Shown: positions 28,361 through 37,387, counted from the stretch's first letter. The stretch is 64,000 bases of DNA from Cyanobacterium stanieri LEGE 03274 (GCF_015207825.1 NZ_JADEWC010000009.1:39816-103815); one strand, 5' to 3'. Numbers and translations are program-made. The notes: generated from the letters alone by a model not told the origin.

Positions 28361-29326
28361 TTAATTGTCAAAATTCCATAAAACGGGGTTATCATCAAAG
28401 TGTTTACTTACTTCCGTGCCAATATCACTAATTTTTGCTAAATCTTGATCGCTGATTTTGATATTTCCTGCTTTGATATTTTGTTCCACCTGTGAAGCAT
28501 TCCTAGCGCCTACAATAGCTTGGGTTTGGCATTGGGCGATTAACCAGGCGATCGCAACTTGTCCTAAACTACAATCATACTTGTTTGCTATGGGTTGTAA
28601 TAAATCCAAGGCTTTTTGAACTCTATCCCAGTGGGGTTGTTGAAACAAACGATTATTAACCCGATGATCACCCTCCTCAAACTGTGGACTTGAGCCAAAT
28701 TTACCTGTTAGAATACCTTGAGCAAGGGCAGAATAGGATAGGATAGACAGATTATTTTCCACACAATAGGGCTGAATTTCCTTTTCTACCCCCCGCCAGA
28801 ATAAAGAATAGGGAGGCTGAATGCTAACAATTTCCCCATACTGCCTTGCTTCCTTTAATTGTGCCACAGAAAAGTTAGATACCCCGATCGCCCTTATTTT
28901 GCCATCATCCTTGAGTTTGTTAAGCGCCTTCATCGTTTCTTCTATAGGTACAATATCACTATTCCAAGTACCAGAAGGCCAATGAATCTGATATAAATCA
29001 ATGTAGTCGGTACTCAAATTCTGCAAGGAATTTTCACAGGCACTGATTACTTGATCATATTTGAGATGGTTGGCGAATACCTTGGTAGCATATACCACCT
29101 CGTCTCGAATATCCTTAACCGCTTTAGCGACGATTCTTTCGGAATGTCCTTCCCCATAAACCTCGGCGGTGTCGATGGTGGTGATGCCTCCCTCTACGGC
29201 AGTACGAATGGCTTTTATACTCTCATCATCATCAATACCTGCCCACATTCTTTTACCTGCTTGCCATGTACCCATTATAATGGGAGTGATTTCGATATTG
29301 GTATTACCTAATTTTCTTTTTTCCAT
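28361..29326 (-). CDS. Aldo/keto reductase
   Basis: 321 residues from the preferred start MEKRKLGNTNIEITPI; an in-frame ATG 27 bases upstream adds a KKIKIYLT leader that does not match the family. The catalytic tetrad is D52, Y57 (IDTAEVYGEGHSE), K82 and H115 (YQIHWP). The C-terminal cofactor loop is IVGARNASQVEQN. General carbonyl reductase of unknown substrate. It lies about 48 bases downstream of the GNAT gene on the same strand and may be co-transcribed with it. Confidence 0.88.
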   Translation of the reverse strand: MEKRKLGNTNIEITPIIMGTWQAGKRMWAGIDDDESIKAIRTAVEGGITTIDTAEVYGEGHSERIVAKAVKDIRDEVVYATKVFANHLKYDQVISACENSLQNLSTDYIDLYQIHWPSGTWNSDIVPIEETMKALNKLKDDGKIRAIGVSNFSVAQLKEARQYGEIVSIQPPYSLFWRGVEKEIQPYCVENNLSILSYSALAQGILTGKFGSSPQFEEGDHRVNNRLFQQPHWDRVQKALDLLQPIANKYDCSLGQVAIAWLIAQCQTQAIVGARNASQVEQNIKAGNIKISDQDLAKISDIGTEVSKHFDDNPVLWNFDN

Positions 29327-29373
29327 GGTTAAATAAATCTTAATTTTTTTCATGGTAACATAGGATTTTATGA

Positions 29374-30015
29374 TTAAAAAGTATCACTTAATTCTATGAT
29401 TTGAGGTATTTTTTTGACTAAAAAATATATATTTTTGTGATTAGGTTGATCGTAAAAATATTGATATACTAATGTGATTAATTGTTCTATTAATAAATTA
29501 TCAATTTCATATGTTTGATAATCAGGATAAACCATCAAAATCATTTCAGGGGATTTTTGTTTAGATAATTTGGGTAATAAATAAGGAACATCTTTGATAA
29601 TTTTTGCTCCTAATCTGAGATAAAAATTAACCCGTCTTTGTTTTAGTTCTTTGTCTGGAGGAAACAAGGGATTTTCTACTTCTAAAAGTAACCATTGATT
29701 ATGTTTTTGTAGTTGTTCTTGTATAAAGATCATAAAATCTTTTCCTAGTCCTTGACCTCGATATTCTGGAGAAGTCGCTAAATATCCGAGTAAGGTAAAA
29801 TTAGTTTGCGGTAGAGGGGATAAAATAGCCATCAAAATAACTTTTTCTTGATCTTTTTTTATCCATAGTTGAAAAATTCTCGTTTCAATCTTATTTTTGA
29901 TAACATTACAGGATAATTTTTCGCTGAGGGGAAATGATTGCTCATAAAGTGCGATCGCCCCTAAAAACTCATTGCCACTAATATCCGTTACCGTTACATA
30001 ATTACAGGAAAACAT
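29374..30015 (-). CDS. GNAT-family N-acetyltransferase
   Basis: 213 residues, starting at ATG 30015 (MFSCNYVTVTDIS); an upstream TTG start is unlikely. The acetyl-CoA-binding signature is YLATSPEYRGQGLGKDFM (R/Q-x-x-G-x-G/A). The C-terminal part carries YLRLGAKIIKDVPYLLP, typical of the last GNAT strands. Substrate unknown. It lies upstream of the second aldo/keto reductase. Confidence 0.8.
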   Translation of the reverse strand: MFSCNYVTVTDISGNEFLGAIALYEQSFPLSEKLSCNVIKNKIETRIFQLWIKKDQEKVILMAILSPLPQTNFTLLGYLATSPEYRGQGLGKDFMIFIQEQLQKHNQWLLLEVENPLFPPDKELKQRRVNFYLRLGAKIIKDVPYLLPKLSKQKSPEMILMVYPDYQTYEIDNLLIEQLITLVYQYFYDQPNHKNIYFLVKKIPQIIELSDTF

Positions 30016-30289
30016 TATCAAATTCAATCCCTTGGTTGTATAAAGAAAGACCAAATAATAGACAAATTATGGAAAATTAAACAAGGAAACATAAAATTTG
30101 TGATGAATAAAAACCAATAATTTAATTATGAGCAAATTAATAATTAGATTGTAATTTTATGATCATGATGAAACATTTTAACAGTCTTTTCATTTTCATG
30201 TTGCACTAAAATACTGTGTCTGATATAATTCAAATTTACTCAAATAAATTTGAAGGTTTAAAATATCTCTCAATGTAAAATTAATAATT

Positions 30290-31906
30290 ATGTTGACACA
30301 TAAGTTAAAAAATAATATACAGATTAAAATTTTTTATTTATTGCTTAAGCACCTACTTATCTTAGGTGTTTTTAGTTTATCAGTTTATGATCTTTATCAA
30401 GTAGATAGTATTACATTACTTTCCACTAATGCGGATATAATTCAATTACCTGTGTTATCGATGGATTTATCATCCAATCTATCAAATATATGGGGATGGA
30501 GATTACCTGATGCTCCCTATTATTTTCCTGATACAATTTTATTTTTATTAATTGCTTTTTTGCTTAACAATCCTTTATTGTCAATAATATGTTACGCAAT
30601 TATTCAATGGTACCTATTTTTTATTGGTCTACGCTTTTTATATAAAGAATTAGGAGGTAAAAATATCGGTATTTATGACTGTATATTTTTATTATTCACC
30701 TTATTTTTTATTAATTTACATCCAACACGTTTTGGAAAGCTACACGATATATCATGGATTTTTACCATACCATTTCTCAGCTATATACATTTTGGAGCTT
30801 ATTTAGTTTCTATTTTTTGTTTAGCATCTACCCTATCTTATTTAAGAACATCACAAGAAAAACAATTATTGCTAAGTAGTATTCTGATTTTTTTCACGAG
30901 CTTATCTAACTTGCAAATTATTATTTATTTTGTATTACCTTTTTTATTCGCCATTACAATATTAACTAAACTAAAACTTGTTAAATTCAAAGATTGTAAA
31001 AAAACATATATAGCATTTTCTATTCCATGTATTTTTGGTACTATTTTTTATAAATTTATTGATCCTTTATCTAGCAAAACTTCGCTACCATTTAAATGGA
31101 GTAATATAGTATATTCTCTCAATAGGGTTTTTGAAGATATTATCTCGATTAATCCAGAATCAAAATTCTTTTTATTCGTAAATTTAATAATACCAACAAT
31201 TGCTTTTATTTATCTTTTATCTTTTCTTATTAAATACTATATTAAAAATTATAAATTTTCCCAAACACAAAATAATATATTTTTACTAAGTATCTTTACA
31301 ATTTCGGGTATAGTCCTGAATTTTTCTAGTGTAATGATTTTAGGCAAATATATAGATATCGGTAGTTTAAGGTACTTTTTGTTTATATTTTATAACCCAC
31401 TTATATTTTCAATTTTATTGTCGTTAGTTTACTTATCAAAGTTGAAATATCAATGGTTAAAACAAATTCAATATTTGACTCTGATTATCTTCAGTCTTAA
31501 TATTGTCTTACAAATATCTTTACTAGAGATAAAATCAATCACTCAAGTATTTCCGCCCCCAGTATATTATGGTTGTTTAGCAAACAAAACCACGGCAGGT
31601 TTAGCTGGATATTGGGAAACAAAACCACTTATACTATTCTCTCAAAAAAATCTTCAAATTGGTACAATTACAGACTTTGGAAACTTATACCATTTTAACA
31701 ATAACATTTACTGGTATCAAAATAGTTGGCATGAGTCAGGCTCACAACCAAAATTTGAATTTATTTTTACCAGATCTTTAAATAAAGATAAAATTTTAGA
31801 AAAATATGGTCAACCTGAACGAATAGAAAGTTGTCATGATGATGAAATATGGTGGTATTCTGATTATGAAAATATTTATAATATTCTTTTAAATAAAAAT
31901 TTTTAA
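30290..31906 (+). CDS. Multi-spanning membrane protein, probable GT-C-type glycosyltransferase
   Basis: 538 residues with roughly ten hydrophobic segments and a large C-terminal soluble part (from about residue 420, with VYYGCLANKTTAGLAGYW). The first extracytoplasmic loop has an acidic pair (NADIIQLPVLSMDL), reminiscent of the metal/acid site of GT-C glycosyltransferases, but no family is certain. Position directly before a GT2/GtrA pair fits the third, sugar-transferring component of a gtr-type system. The gene is markedly more AT-rich than its surroundings, suggesting transfer. Function is inferred from context. Confidence 0.55.
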   Translation: MLTHKLKNNIQIKIFYLLLKHLLILGVFSLSVYDLYQVDSITLLSTNADIIQLPVLSMDLSSNLSNIWGWRLPDAPYYFPDTILFLLIAFLLNNPLLSIICYAIIQWYLFFIGLRFLYKELGGKNIGIYDCIFLLFTLFFINLHPTRFGKLHDISWIFTIPFLSYIHFGAYLVSIFCLASTLSYLRTSQEKQLLLSSILIFFTSLSNLQIIIYFVLPFLFAITILTKLKLVKFKDCKKTYIAFSIPCIFGTIFYKFIDPLSSKTSLPFKWSNIVYSLNRVFEDIISINPESKFFLFVNLIIPTIAFIYLLSFLIKYYIKNYKFSQTQNNIFLLSIFTISGIVLNFSSVMILGKYIDIGSLRYFLFIFYNPLIFSILLSLVYLSKLKYQWLKQIQYLTLIIFSLNIVLQISLLEIKSITQVFPPPVYYGCLANKTTAGLAGYWETKPLILFSQKNLQIGTITDFGNLYHFNNNIYWYQNSWHESGSQPKFEFIFTRSLNKDKILEKYGQPERIESCHDDEIWWYSDYENIYNILLNKNF

Positions 31907-32010
31907 ATTTTATTTACATAGTAGAATGTGTTTGTTTAAAAAATGTTTTTAAAAAGAAAATAATATTAAAACTTTTTTACAAACTAGGTTAGTATTTTTT
32001 TTGTGGATAA

Positions 32011-32038
32011 ATAAAGAACTATATATATAGTTCTTTAT
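32011..32038. repeat. Perfect 28-bp palindrome upstream of the GT2 gene
   Basis: Two perfect 14-bp arms (ATAAAGAACTATAT and its inverse) without a loop, 53 bases before the GT2 start. It could be a bidirectional terminator-like structure or a protein-binding site. No long T-run follows. Confidence 0.55.
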
Positions 32039-32091
32039 CTTCTATTTAGATTTTTTATATTCATTTAGTCTAAACAATCAAATTGAAAATC

Positions 32092-33030
32092 ATGGACAAT
32101 AATATAGACTTATCTTTGTTGGTTCCCTGTTACAACGAGCAGGATAACTTGGACTACTTATTTCAAAAACTAACAGAAGTTTTGGATAGTCTCAATATTG
32201 TTTATGAAATCATTTGTATTAATGACGGTAGTAAGGATAATACTTTATTAAAACTTATCGAATACCGTATGCACAATAGTGACGTCAAAATTATTAATTT
32301 ATCTCGTAATTTTGGTAAAGAAGCTGCCATGACAGCAGGATTAGATTACGCAAAGGGAAAAGCTGTTATACCTATTGATGCAGATTTACAAGATCCTCCC
32401 GAATTAATTAAACAATTTTGGTTTAAGTGGCTAGAAGGCTATGATGTAGTTTATGGGGTAAGAATTGACAGAAAAGGTGAATCTTGGATCAAGAAAATGA
32501 CTTCTAAATATTTTTATCGCTTTATTGGTAAAATAAGCGACACACCGATTCCAGAAGACACAGGAGACTACAGATTAATGGATCAAAAAGTAGTACAGGC
32601 TCTTAAACAAATGCCTGAAAGAAATCGTTTTATGAAAGGATTATTTTCCTGGGTTGGATATAAACAAACTGCCATCTACTTTAGTCGTGAACCTCGGCAA
32701 AGTGGCAAAAGTCGCTTTAATTATTGGAAGTTATGGAATTTCGCTATTGATGGAATTACATCTTTTAGCTCTATTCCTTTAAAAATTTGGAGTTACTTTG
32801 GTTTGATTGTTTCTTTTTTGGGACTTATTTATGGTTCTTTTCTAATTATTAGAACTCTTATTTCTGGTGTTGAGGTTCCTGGTTATGCTTCAACAATTGT
32901 CACTATTTTATTTTTGGGTGGAATTCAACTAATAACTTTAGGTATATTGGGTGAATATACAGGAAGAATTTATCAAGAAGTTAAACAACGTCCCATATAT
33001 CTAGTACAAGAAACATACGGTTTTGAATAA
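32092..33030 (+). CDS. Family 2 glycosyltransferase, GtrB/dolichol-phosphate-mannosyltransferase-like
   Basis: 312 residues from ATG 32092; a TTG nine bases upstream is rejected. The GT-A domain shows LSLLVPCYNEQDNL, the nucleotide-binding INDGSKDN, metal-binding DADLQDPPELI, and a Q-x-x-R-W-like REPRQSGKSRF. Two C-terminal transmembrane helices (around 235-255 and 270-290) match polyprenyl-phosphate glycosyltransferases. It probably charges undecaprenyl phosphate with a sugar on the cytoplasmic face. The next gene is a GtrA-type flippase, 38 bases away. Confidence 0.88.
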   Translation: MDNNIDLSLLVPCYNEQDNLDYLFQKLTEVLDSLNIVYEIICINDGSKDNTLLKLIEYRMHNSDVKIINLSRNFGKEAAMTAGLDYAKGKAVIPIDADLQDPPELIKQFWFKWLEGYDVVYGVRIDRKGESWIKKMTSKYFYRFIGKISDTPIPEDTGDYRLMDQKVVQALKQMPERNRFMKGLFSWVGYKQTAIYFSREPRQSGKSRFNYWKLWNFAIDGITSFSSIPLKIWSYFGLIVSFLGLIYGSFLIIRTLISGVEVPGYASTIVTILFLGGIQLITLGILGEYTGRIYQEVKQRPIYLVQETYGFE

Positions 33031-33068
33031 AATTTAATTTTTATGATTCCATTGGAGAATTATTGATA

Positions 33069-33473
33069 ATGATAAAAATAATACTTTCATTGATAGATAT
33101 AAAAGTTTTTAAATTTTTATTTATTGGTGGCTTTTGTGCATTGTTAACCCTTGCATTAATGTATTTTTTAACATCAATACTTTTGATTAATTATTTAATT
33201 TCTGCAGTTATAACTATTCTTGTTACTAATTACATTGGATTTTTTCTTAATAAGGTATTTACATTCCAAACAGATAAAAAATTATTTTGGAGAGAATTAT
33301 GGAAGTATTATGGCGTTATGTTATCCAGCAACATGATCAATCTATGTATTATATACACTTTGGTTGATATTATTAGAATATGGTATTTATATGCCAATAT
33401 GATTTCTATTGTAGCTTTAACCCCAGTTAATTATTTACTTCATAAGTATTGGAGTTTTAAAAAAAAGTCTTGA
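33069..33473 (+). CDS. GtrA family membrane protein (putative lipid-linked sugar flippase)
   Basis: 134 residues, from ATG 33069. Four transmembrane helices, with the family pattern FKFLFIGGFCALLTLALMYF at the start and NYIGFFLNKVFTFQT before helix three. It ends LHKYWSFKKKS, the typical W-x-F-K/R terminus. GtrA proteins are thought to flip polyprenyl-phosphate-sugar across the membrane. Adjacent to GT2, with which it forms a functional pair. Confidence 0.85.
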   Translation: MIKIILSLIDIKVFKFLFIGGFCALLTLALMYFLTSILLINYLISAVITILVTNYIGFFLNKVFTFQTDKKLFWRELWKYYGVMLSSNMINLCIIYTLVDIIRIWYLYANMISIVALTPVNYLLHKYWSFKKKS

Positions 33474-33633
33474 TGAATTGAATAATAAACAAGTTTTTCA
33501 ATCTTTAAGTTATAACTCAATGTTAATTTACTACCTACATTATTTTCAGATATTTTTTATTAGTCTAAATGAGTCGAAAATTATGATCAAATAATGCTAA
33601 GATTTAAGCTGTAAAATCAACAGAGGTCATTAA

Positions 33634-34917
33634 ATGTCAATTTTTGGTGATGATAAATATTGGAATAGTACCTATCAATTTATCAAAAAAAACTGTAAAA
33701 AAGGTGACTTAGTAATTGCCCCCACTCCCTTTGAACAAGAGTTAGAAAACACTATCGATTACTCAAAAATTAATTCCTTAGATATAAAAAACATTCAATG
33801 GTTCGTAATTCACAAAGGAATGATTGAGGACTTAGATAGAGAATTTATAGATCAAGCAATAGAAAAATTATCGCCCGTCTTTGCCAACGAAGTTTTTGTA
33901 ATACTATCCCAAAACGATAAACTAAACAAAATTGCGGCAGATAATATTCATCTTACAACCCTGTCAGAATCCATGGAAAAAACTCCTTCAAAGAGTCAGT
34001 ATGATAATTTAGTATCTCTTGTGCCCAATTTTATTTCTCGTCAATTCAATAATAAAAATAATATATTTTTTGACATAAAACAAATAGTAAAAAAACATAG
34101 AGAAGAAGTACAATTATCCTGTCGACAAAACTACCAAACAGCTTATCTAGGTAACGGAATTCTTCTATGCCGAGTTTTAACAAAATACTTTTGTTACGTA
34201 CAAGCCGATGATATAGGAATAGCCCCCCATTTATCTCTGAATGGATATTGGGAAATGTGGATTACAGAAGCAATTACAGATGCAATTCAACCAGGTTGGC
34301 ATTGTATAGATATAGGTGCAAATCACGGTTATTATTCATTAATAATGGCAGATATTGTCGGTTCTTCTGGCCATGTTATCGCCATTGAGCCTAATCCAAA
34401 CATAGAAAAACTACTCAGACGAACCATGGAAGTTAATGGATTTTTGGGTAACAACTCAGAAGTTATTCAAATGGCAGTTGCTGATGAAATCGATAAAACA
34501 GTTAACTTATATCTCCCAGAAGGAAGAGGAATTAATGGCTCAATTTGTGCAGGAGTTTCCGAAGAAGAATTATCCCAAAATCAGGATAACGTCTTTCCCG
34601 TGCAAACCACCACTTTAGATGAATTAACCAAAGATTGGCAAAAAGTGGACTTTGTCAAGATTGATGCTGAGGGGGCAGAAGAATCTATCTGGAAAGGTAT
34701 GCAAAATACCATCACCAAAAATCCTGACATTAACATCGTTCTCGAGTTTGCCCCTGTGCGCTGTGATAACCCAAAAGCCTTAATAGAGGAAATAGTTAAG
34801 GCAGGATTTATTCTTAGATATATAGACTATGATGGAAAATTAAAAATTTTAACCATTGATGAATGTTTGACGAAGCATCCCTCAGAAGATTGGATGCTTT
34901 TCCTGAAAAGAAATTGA
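33634..34917 (+). CDS. FkbM-family methyltransferase with N-terminal extension
   Basis: 427 residues. Residues 1-200 are an unrecognised extension. The C-terminal FkbM-type SAM domain starts at about 225 with HCIDIGANHGYYSLIMAD (motif I), then VIAIEPNPNIEKLLRRTM and VDFVKIDAEGAEESIWKGM. FkbM enzymes O-methylate sugars, polyketides or lipids. Directly following a sugar-transfer cassette, a role in methylating a surface polysaccharide is plausible but inferred. Confidence 0.82.
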   Translation: MSIFGDDKYWNSTYQFIKKNCKKGDLVIAPTPFEQELENTIDYSKINSLDIKNIQWFVIHKGMIEDLDREFIDQAIEKLSPVFANEVFVILSQNDKLNKIAADNIHLTTLSESMEKTPSKSQYDNLVSLVPNFISRQFNNKNNIFFDIKQIVKKHREEVQLSCRQNYQTAYLGNGILLCRVLTKYFCYVQADDIGIAPHLSLNGYWEMWITEAITDAIQPGWHCIDIGANHGYYSLIMADIVGSSGHVIAIEPNPNIEKLLRRTMEVNGFLGNNSEVIQMAVADEIDKTVNLYLPEGRGINGSICAGVSEEELSQNQDNVFPVQTTTLDELTKDWQKVDFVKIDAEGAEESIWKGMQNTITKNPDINIVLEFAPVRCDNPKALIEEIVKAGFILRYIDYDGKLKILTIDECLTKHPSEDWMLFLKRN

Positions 34918-34942
34918 ATTATCAAAAAAAATAGACTATAAT
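34914..34942 (+). promoter_or_regulatory. Candidate sigma70-type promoter for the structured RNA upstream of rimP
   Basis: TTGAAT at 34914-34919 and TATAAT at 34937-34942 are separated by 17 bases, close to the housekeeping consensus. It overlaps the end of the FkbM gene. Initiation would be near 34949. Confidence 0.55.
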
Positions 34943-34948
34943 CAATCC

Positions 34949-35139
34949 TAGAAGGTTCTAATATTTCCTTGAAAGTTGAAAAATACAAGACCATTGTATT
35001 TAAATAGCCAACAGTTGAGTCCATAAAAACTCTTAAATCATCGTCAGAACAAGGACTATTTTGGCTAAGAAGTAATCAGAACCTGAACCGCCAATCCTGA
35101 GAAATGATCTCTTAAAAGTGGGTGATACCCGCTTTTTTT
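34949..35139 (+). ncRNA. Candidate structured small RNA or leader RNA upstream of rimP-nusA-infB
   Basis: About 190 nt from the predicted start to a terminator. Nested complementary segments form a rod: AGGTTCT (34953-34959) with AGAACCT (35078-35084), TAGCCAA (35005-35011) with TTGGCTA (35061-35067), and AGTCC (35018-35022) with GGACT (35053-35057). A side hairpin AAATAC/GTATTT (34981-35001) sits in a large internal bubble. Overall shape and size recall 6S RNA, but I cannot confirm this. It could alternatively be an attenuating leader of the nusA operon. No protein is encoded. Confidence 0.45.
35117..35139 (+). terminator. Rho-independent terminator ahead of rimP
   Basis: Stem AGTGGGT / ACCCGCT with loop GAT (one G-U pair), followed by seven T residues. 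It is 50 bases before the rimP start codon, so readthrough or a downstream promoter is needed for rimP transcription. Confidence 0.75.
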
Positions 35140-35189
35140 GTTGCTTGTTAACAACCATTTATCAACCGAGTTTTAACGCTGATTTTTTT

Positions 35190-35654
35190 ATGACCCATCC
35201 TTTGATAACAGAAATAACGGAGTTAGCAACTCCCATTGCTGAACAATTAAATCTTGAAATAGCTAACATAGTATTCCAAACAAATAAAAATCCTTCTTTA
35301 TTAAGAGTTGATATTCGTAATAGAGTAGGGGATACCAGTCTTGATGATTGCGAAAAAATGAGCCGTTTGTTAGAGGAAATATTAGAAGGTAAAGATATTA
35401 TTGCCGAGGCTTACTCTTTGGAAATATCTAGTCCTGGTATAGCGGACGTGTTGACAACGGATCGAGAATTTATCAGTTTTCAAGGTTTCCCAGTCATGGT
35501 AAAGACTCACACGCCTCACAAAAAAAAGACTCAATTTGAGGGAACTTTACGTAGTCGGGATGAGGATTTTGTTTATCTTAACTGTAAAGGACGTATTGTG
35601 AAAATTCCAAGAGAATTAGTTGAGCAGGTTAGTTTACGCAGTGCCAGTGAATAA
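35190..35654 (+). CDS. rimP: Ribosome maturation factor RimP
   Basis: 154 residues from ATG 35190 (MTHPLITEITELA). A GTG further upstream in frame lies inside the terminator hairpin, so I reject it. Family motifs are LRVDIRN followed by SLDDCEKMSRLLEEIL, then YSLEISSPGIADVLTT and an Sm-like C-terminal domain (FEGTLRSRDEDFVYLNCKG). It acts in 30S subunit assembly. First gene of the conserved rimP-nusA-ylxR-infB order, 50 bases before nusA. Confidence 0.93.
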   Translation: MTHPLITEITELATPIAEQLNLEIANIVFQTNKNPSLLRVDIRNRVGDTSLDDCEKMSRLLEEILEGKDIIAEAYSLEISSPGIADVLTTDREFISFQGFPVMVKTHTPHKKKTQFEGTLRSRDEDFVYLNCKGRIVKIPRELVEQVSLRSASE

Positions 35655-35704
35655 ATTAAAAATTTAACACCATTATTGATTATTAGTTATTTAGTGAAAA
35701 AAAT

Positions 35705-36946
35705 ATGAGTATTGTTCAATTACCCGGATTAAGTTTTTTAATAGAAGAAATTAGTCAAAGTCACAGTTTATCCCAAAGTGCAGTCCAAGAAGCTCTTAGA
35801 GAGGCTTTGTTTAAAGGATATGAACGCTTTCGTCGTGCCAAACAAAGTAATTTACAAAATGGTTTTAGTGAAGATTATTTTGATAATTTTCGGGTGGAAT
35901 TAGATATTGATGAAGAAGGATTTAGGGTTTTAGCTCTAAAAACAGTGGTGGAAAATGTAGAAAATCCAGATCATGAAATTCCTTTGGCTGAGGTTATGGA
36001 AGTAAACCAAGAAGCTAGGGTAGGAGATGAAATGGTGGTAGATGTCACCCCCGAGCAAAAAGACTTTGGGCGTATGGCCGCAATTCAAACTAAGCAGGTT
36101 TTACAACAAAAATTACGGGATCAACAACGGTTGATGATTCAATCTGAATTTAAAGAGTTAGAAGGCACTGTGCTTCAAGCGAAGGTACAACGTTTTGAGC
36201 GTCAGTCGGTAATTATGACGATCCAAAGTGCTTATGGTCGTCCGGAAGTAGAAGCGGAATTGCCTCGTTCTCAGCAGATAAATAGTGATAATTATCGAGC
36301 TAATGCTACCTTTAAGGTGTATCTCAAGCAGGTGCGTGAAGGTTCTCAAAGAGGTCCACAGTTGTTGGTATCCCGTGCCGATGCTGGTTTAGTGGTGTAT
36401 CTTTTTGCTAATGAAGTGCCTGAAATTGAAGAAGAAATAGTACGCATAGTGGCGATCGCCCGTGAAGCCAACCCCATGAGTAGATATGTAACAGCCAGAA
36501 CTAAAATAGCGGTGGATAGTCTCGATAAAGATGTTGATCCCGTCGGTTCTTGTATTGGTGCGAGGGGTTCTCGTATTCAAGCGGTAGTCAATGAATTAAA
36601 AGGAGAAAAAATTGACGTCATTCGTTGGTCTCCAGATCCTGCTATATATATAGCTAACGCCTTGAGTCCCTCCCAAATCGATCTCGTAGAATTACTAGAT
36701 CCTGAAGAAAAACAAGCCATGGTCGTTGTCCCCGATAATCAACTGAGCCTCGCCATTGGTAAAGACGGACAAAATGTTCGCCTAGCGGCTCGATTAACAG
36801 GATGGCGCATCGATATAAAATCCAAGAGCGACTATCAAAAAATGCAACAAGAAAAAGTTTCTCAAACCCCCGTCATGGTAGAAGAAAACAGCCCAGAGGA
36901 AAATCAAGAAATCATGAGTCCAACTTCATCCACAGAAGAAGAATAG
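35705..36946 (+). CDS. nusA: Transcription termination/antitermination factor NusA
   Basis: 413 residues. The N-terminal RNA polymerase-binding domain (1-130), S1 domain (about 135-205, GTVLQAKVQRFERQSVIMTI) and two KH domains follow (VGSCIGARGSRIQAVVNELKGEKIDV and LSLAIGKDGQNVRLAARLTGW). The short acidic tail lacks the enterobacterial AR repeats, as is usual outside gamma-proteobacteria. It modulates pausing, termination and antitermination. It is followed by a family C repeat before ylxR. Confidence 0.95.
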   Translation: MSIVQLPGLSFLIEEISQSHSLSQSAVQEALREALFKGYERFRRAKQSNLQNGFSEDYFDNFRVELDIDEEGFRVLALKTVVENVENPDHEIPLAEVMEVNQEARVGDEMVVDVTPEQKDFGRMAAIQTKQVLQQKLRDQQRLMIQSEFKELEGTVLQAKVQRFERQSVIMTIQSAYGRPEVEAELPRSQQINSDNYRANATFKVYLKQVREGSQRGPQLLVSRADAGLVVYLFANEVPEIEEEIVRIVAIAREANPMSRYVTARTKIAVDSLDKDVDPVGSCIGARGSRIQAVVNELKGEKIDVIRWSPDPAIYIANALSPSQIDLVELLDPEEKQAMVVVPDNQLSLAIGKDGQNVRLAARLTGWRIDIKSKSDYQKMQQEKVSQTPVMVEENSPEENQEIMSPTSSTEEE

Positions 36947-36955
36947 TACATATCA

Positions 36956-37080
36956 TCAGTTCGGGATTTGTCAGTATGGTAGGGACTCAGTACACTACGT
37001 CTGTACAGGTTACGGTTCATAGTTTATTAATTTTTACACCTTTACAAGACTATAAATTTTATCCCGAACTCAGGTTAAAT
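36956..37080 (+). repeat. Family C inverted-end repeat (copy 1), between nusA and ylxR
   Basis: About 125 bp with inverted ends CAGTTCGGGAT (from 36957) and ATCCCGAACTC (to about 37071). The interior TTTGTCAGTATGGTAGGGAC and ATAGTTTATTAATT and TTACACCTTTACAA are shared, in opposite orientation, with the copy at 40905-41025. It interrupts the otherwise compact rimP-infB operon. Confidence 0.7.
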
Positions 37081-37141
37081 ATATATTCTCTCCATCGGAA
37101 AAATCATATTTTTTCCACCATTGTTGTTTTAAAAAGAAAAA

Positions 37142-37387
37142 ATGCCCCCAAAAAATTATCGTCGTTGTGTAAGTTGTGGATTGATAAGCTCTAAACACGA
37201 TTTTATTCGAGTTGTGAGAAACTTTCCCAGCCACCACATCACCATTAACCAAGGTATGGGAAGATCGGCATATGTTTGTCCTCGCCTTGAGTGTATCACC
37301 ATTGCTCAGAAAAAAAAGCGCCTAGGTAGGACTTTACGAACTACTATGCCCCCTGAAATTTATGATCAATTAAAAAGTAGATGTTAG
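37142..37387 (+). CDS. rnpM: YlxR/RnpM family RNA-binding protein (DUF448)
   Basis: 81 residues. The family signature R-R-C-V-x-C appears as NYRRCVSCGLISSK, followed by FIRVVRN, and GRSAYVCPRLECI. The fold is a small basic alpha/beta RNA-binding protein. In Bacillus YlxR (RnpM) binds and modulates RNase P (established there); the cyanobacterial role is inferred. The gene sits between nusA and infB as in most bacteria. Confidence 0.9.
   Translation: MPPKNYRRCVSCGLISSKHDFIRVVRNFPSHHITINQGMGRSAYVCPRLECITIAQKKKRLGRTLRTTMPPEIYDQLKSRC

Noticed and set aside
34949..35139. Firm annotation as 6S RNA (ssrS)
   Set aside because: Size and rod shape agree, but the open-complex-like bubble and closing stem cannot be confirmed without a covariance model, so it is left as a candidate structured RNA.
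36802..37194. 130-codon frame across the nusA end and family C repeat
   Set aside because: It runs out of frame through nusA and a dispersed repeat into ylxR; both real genes are well supported.
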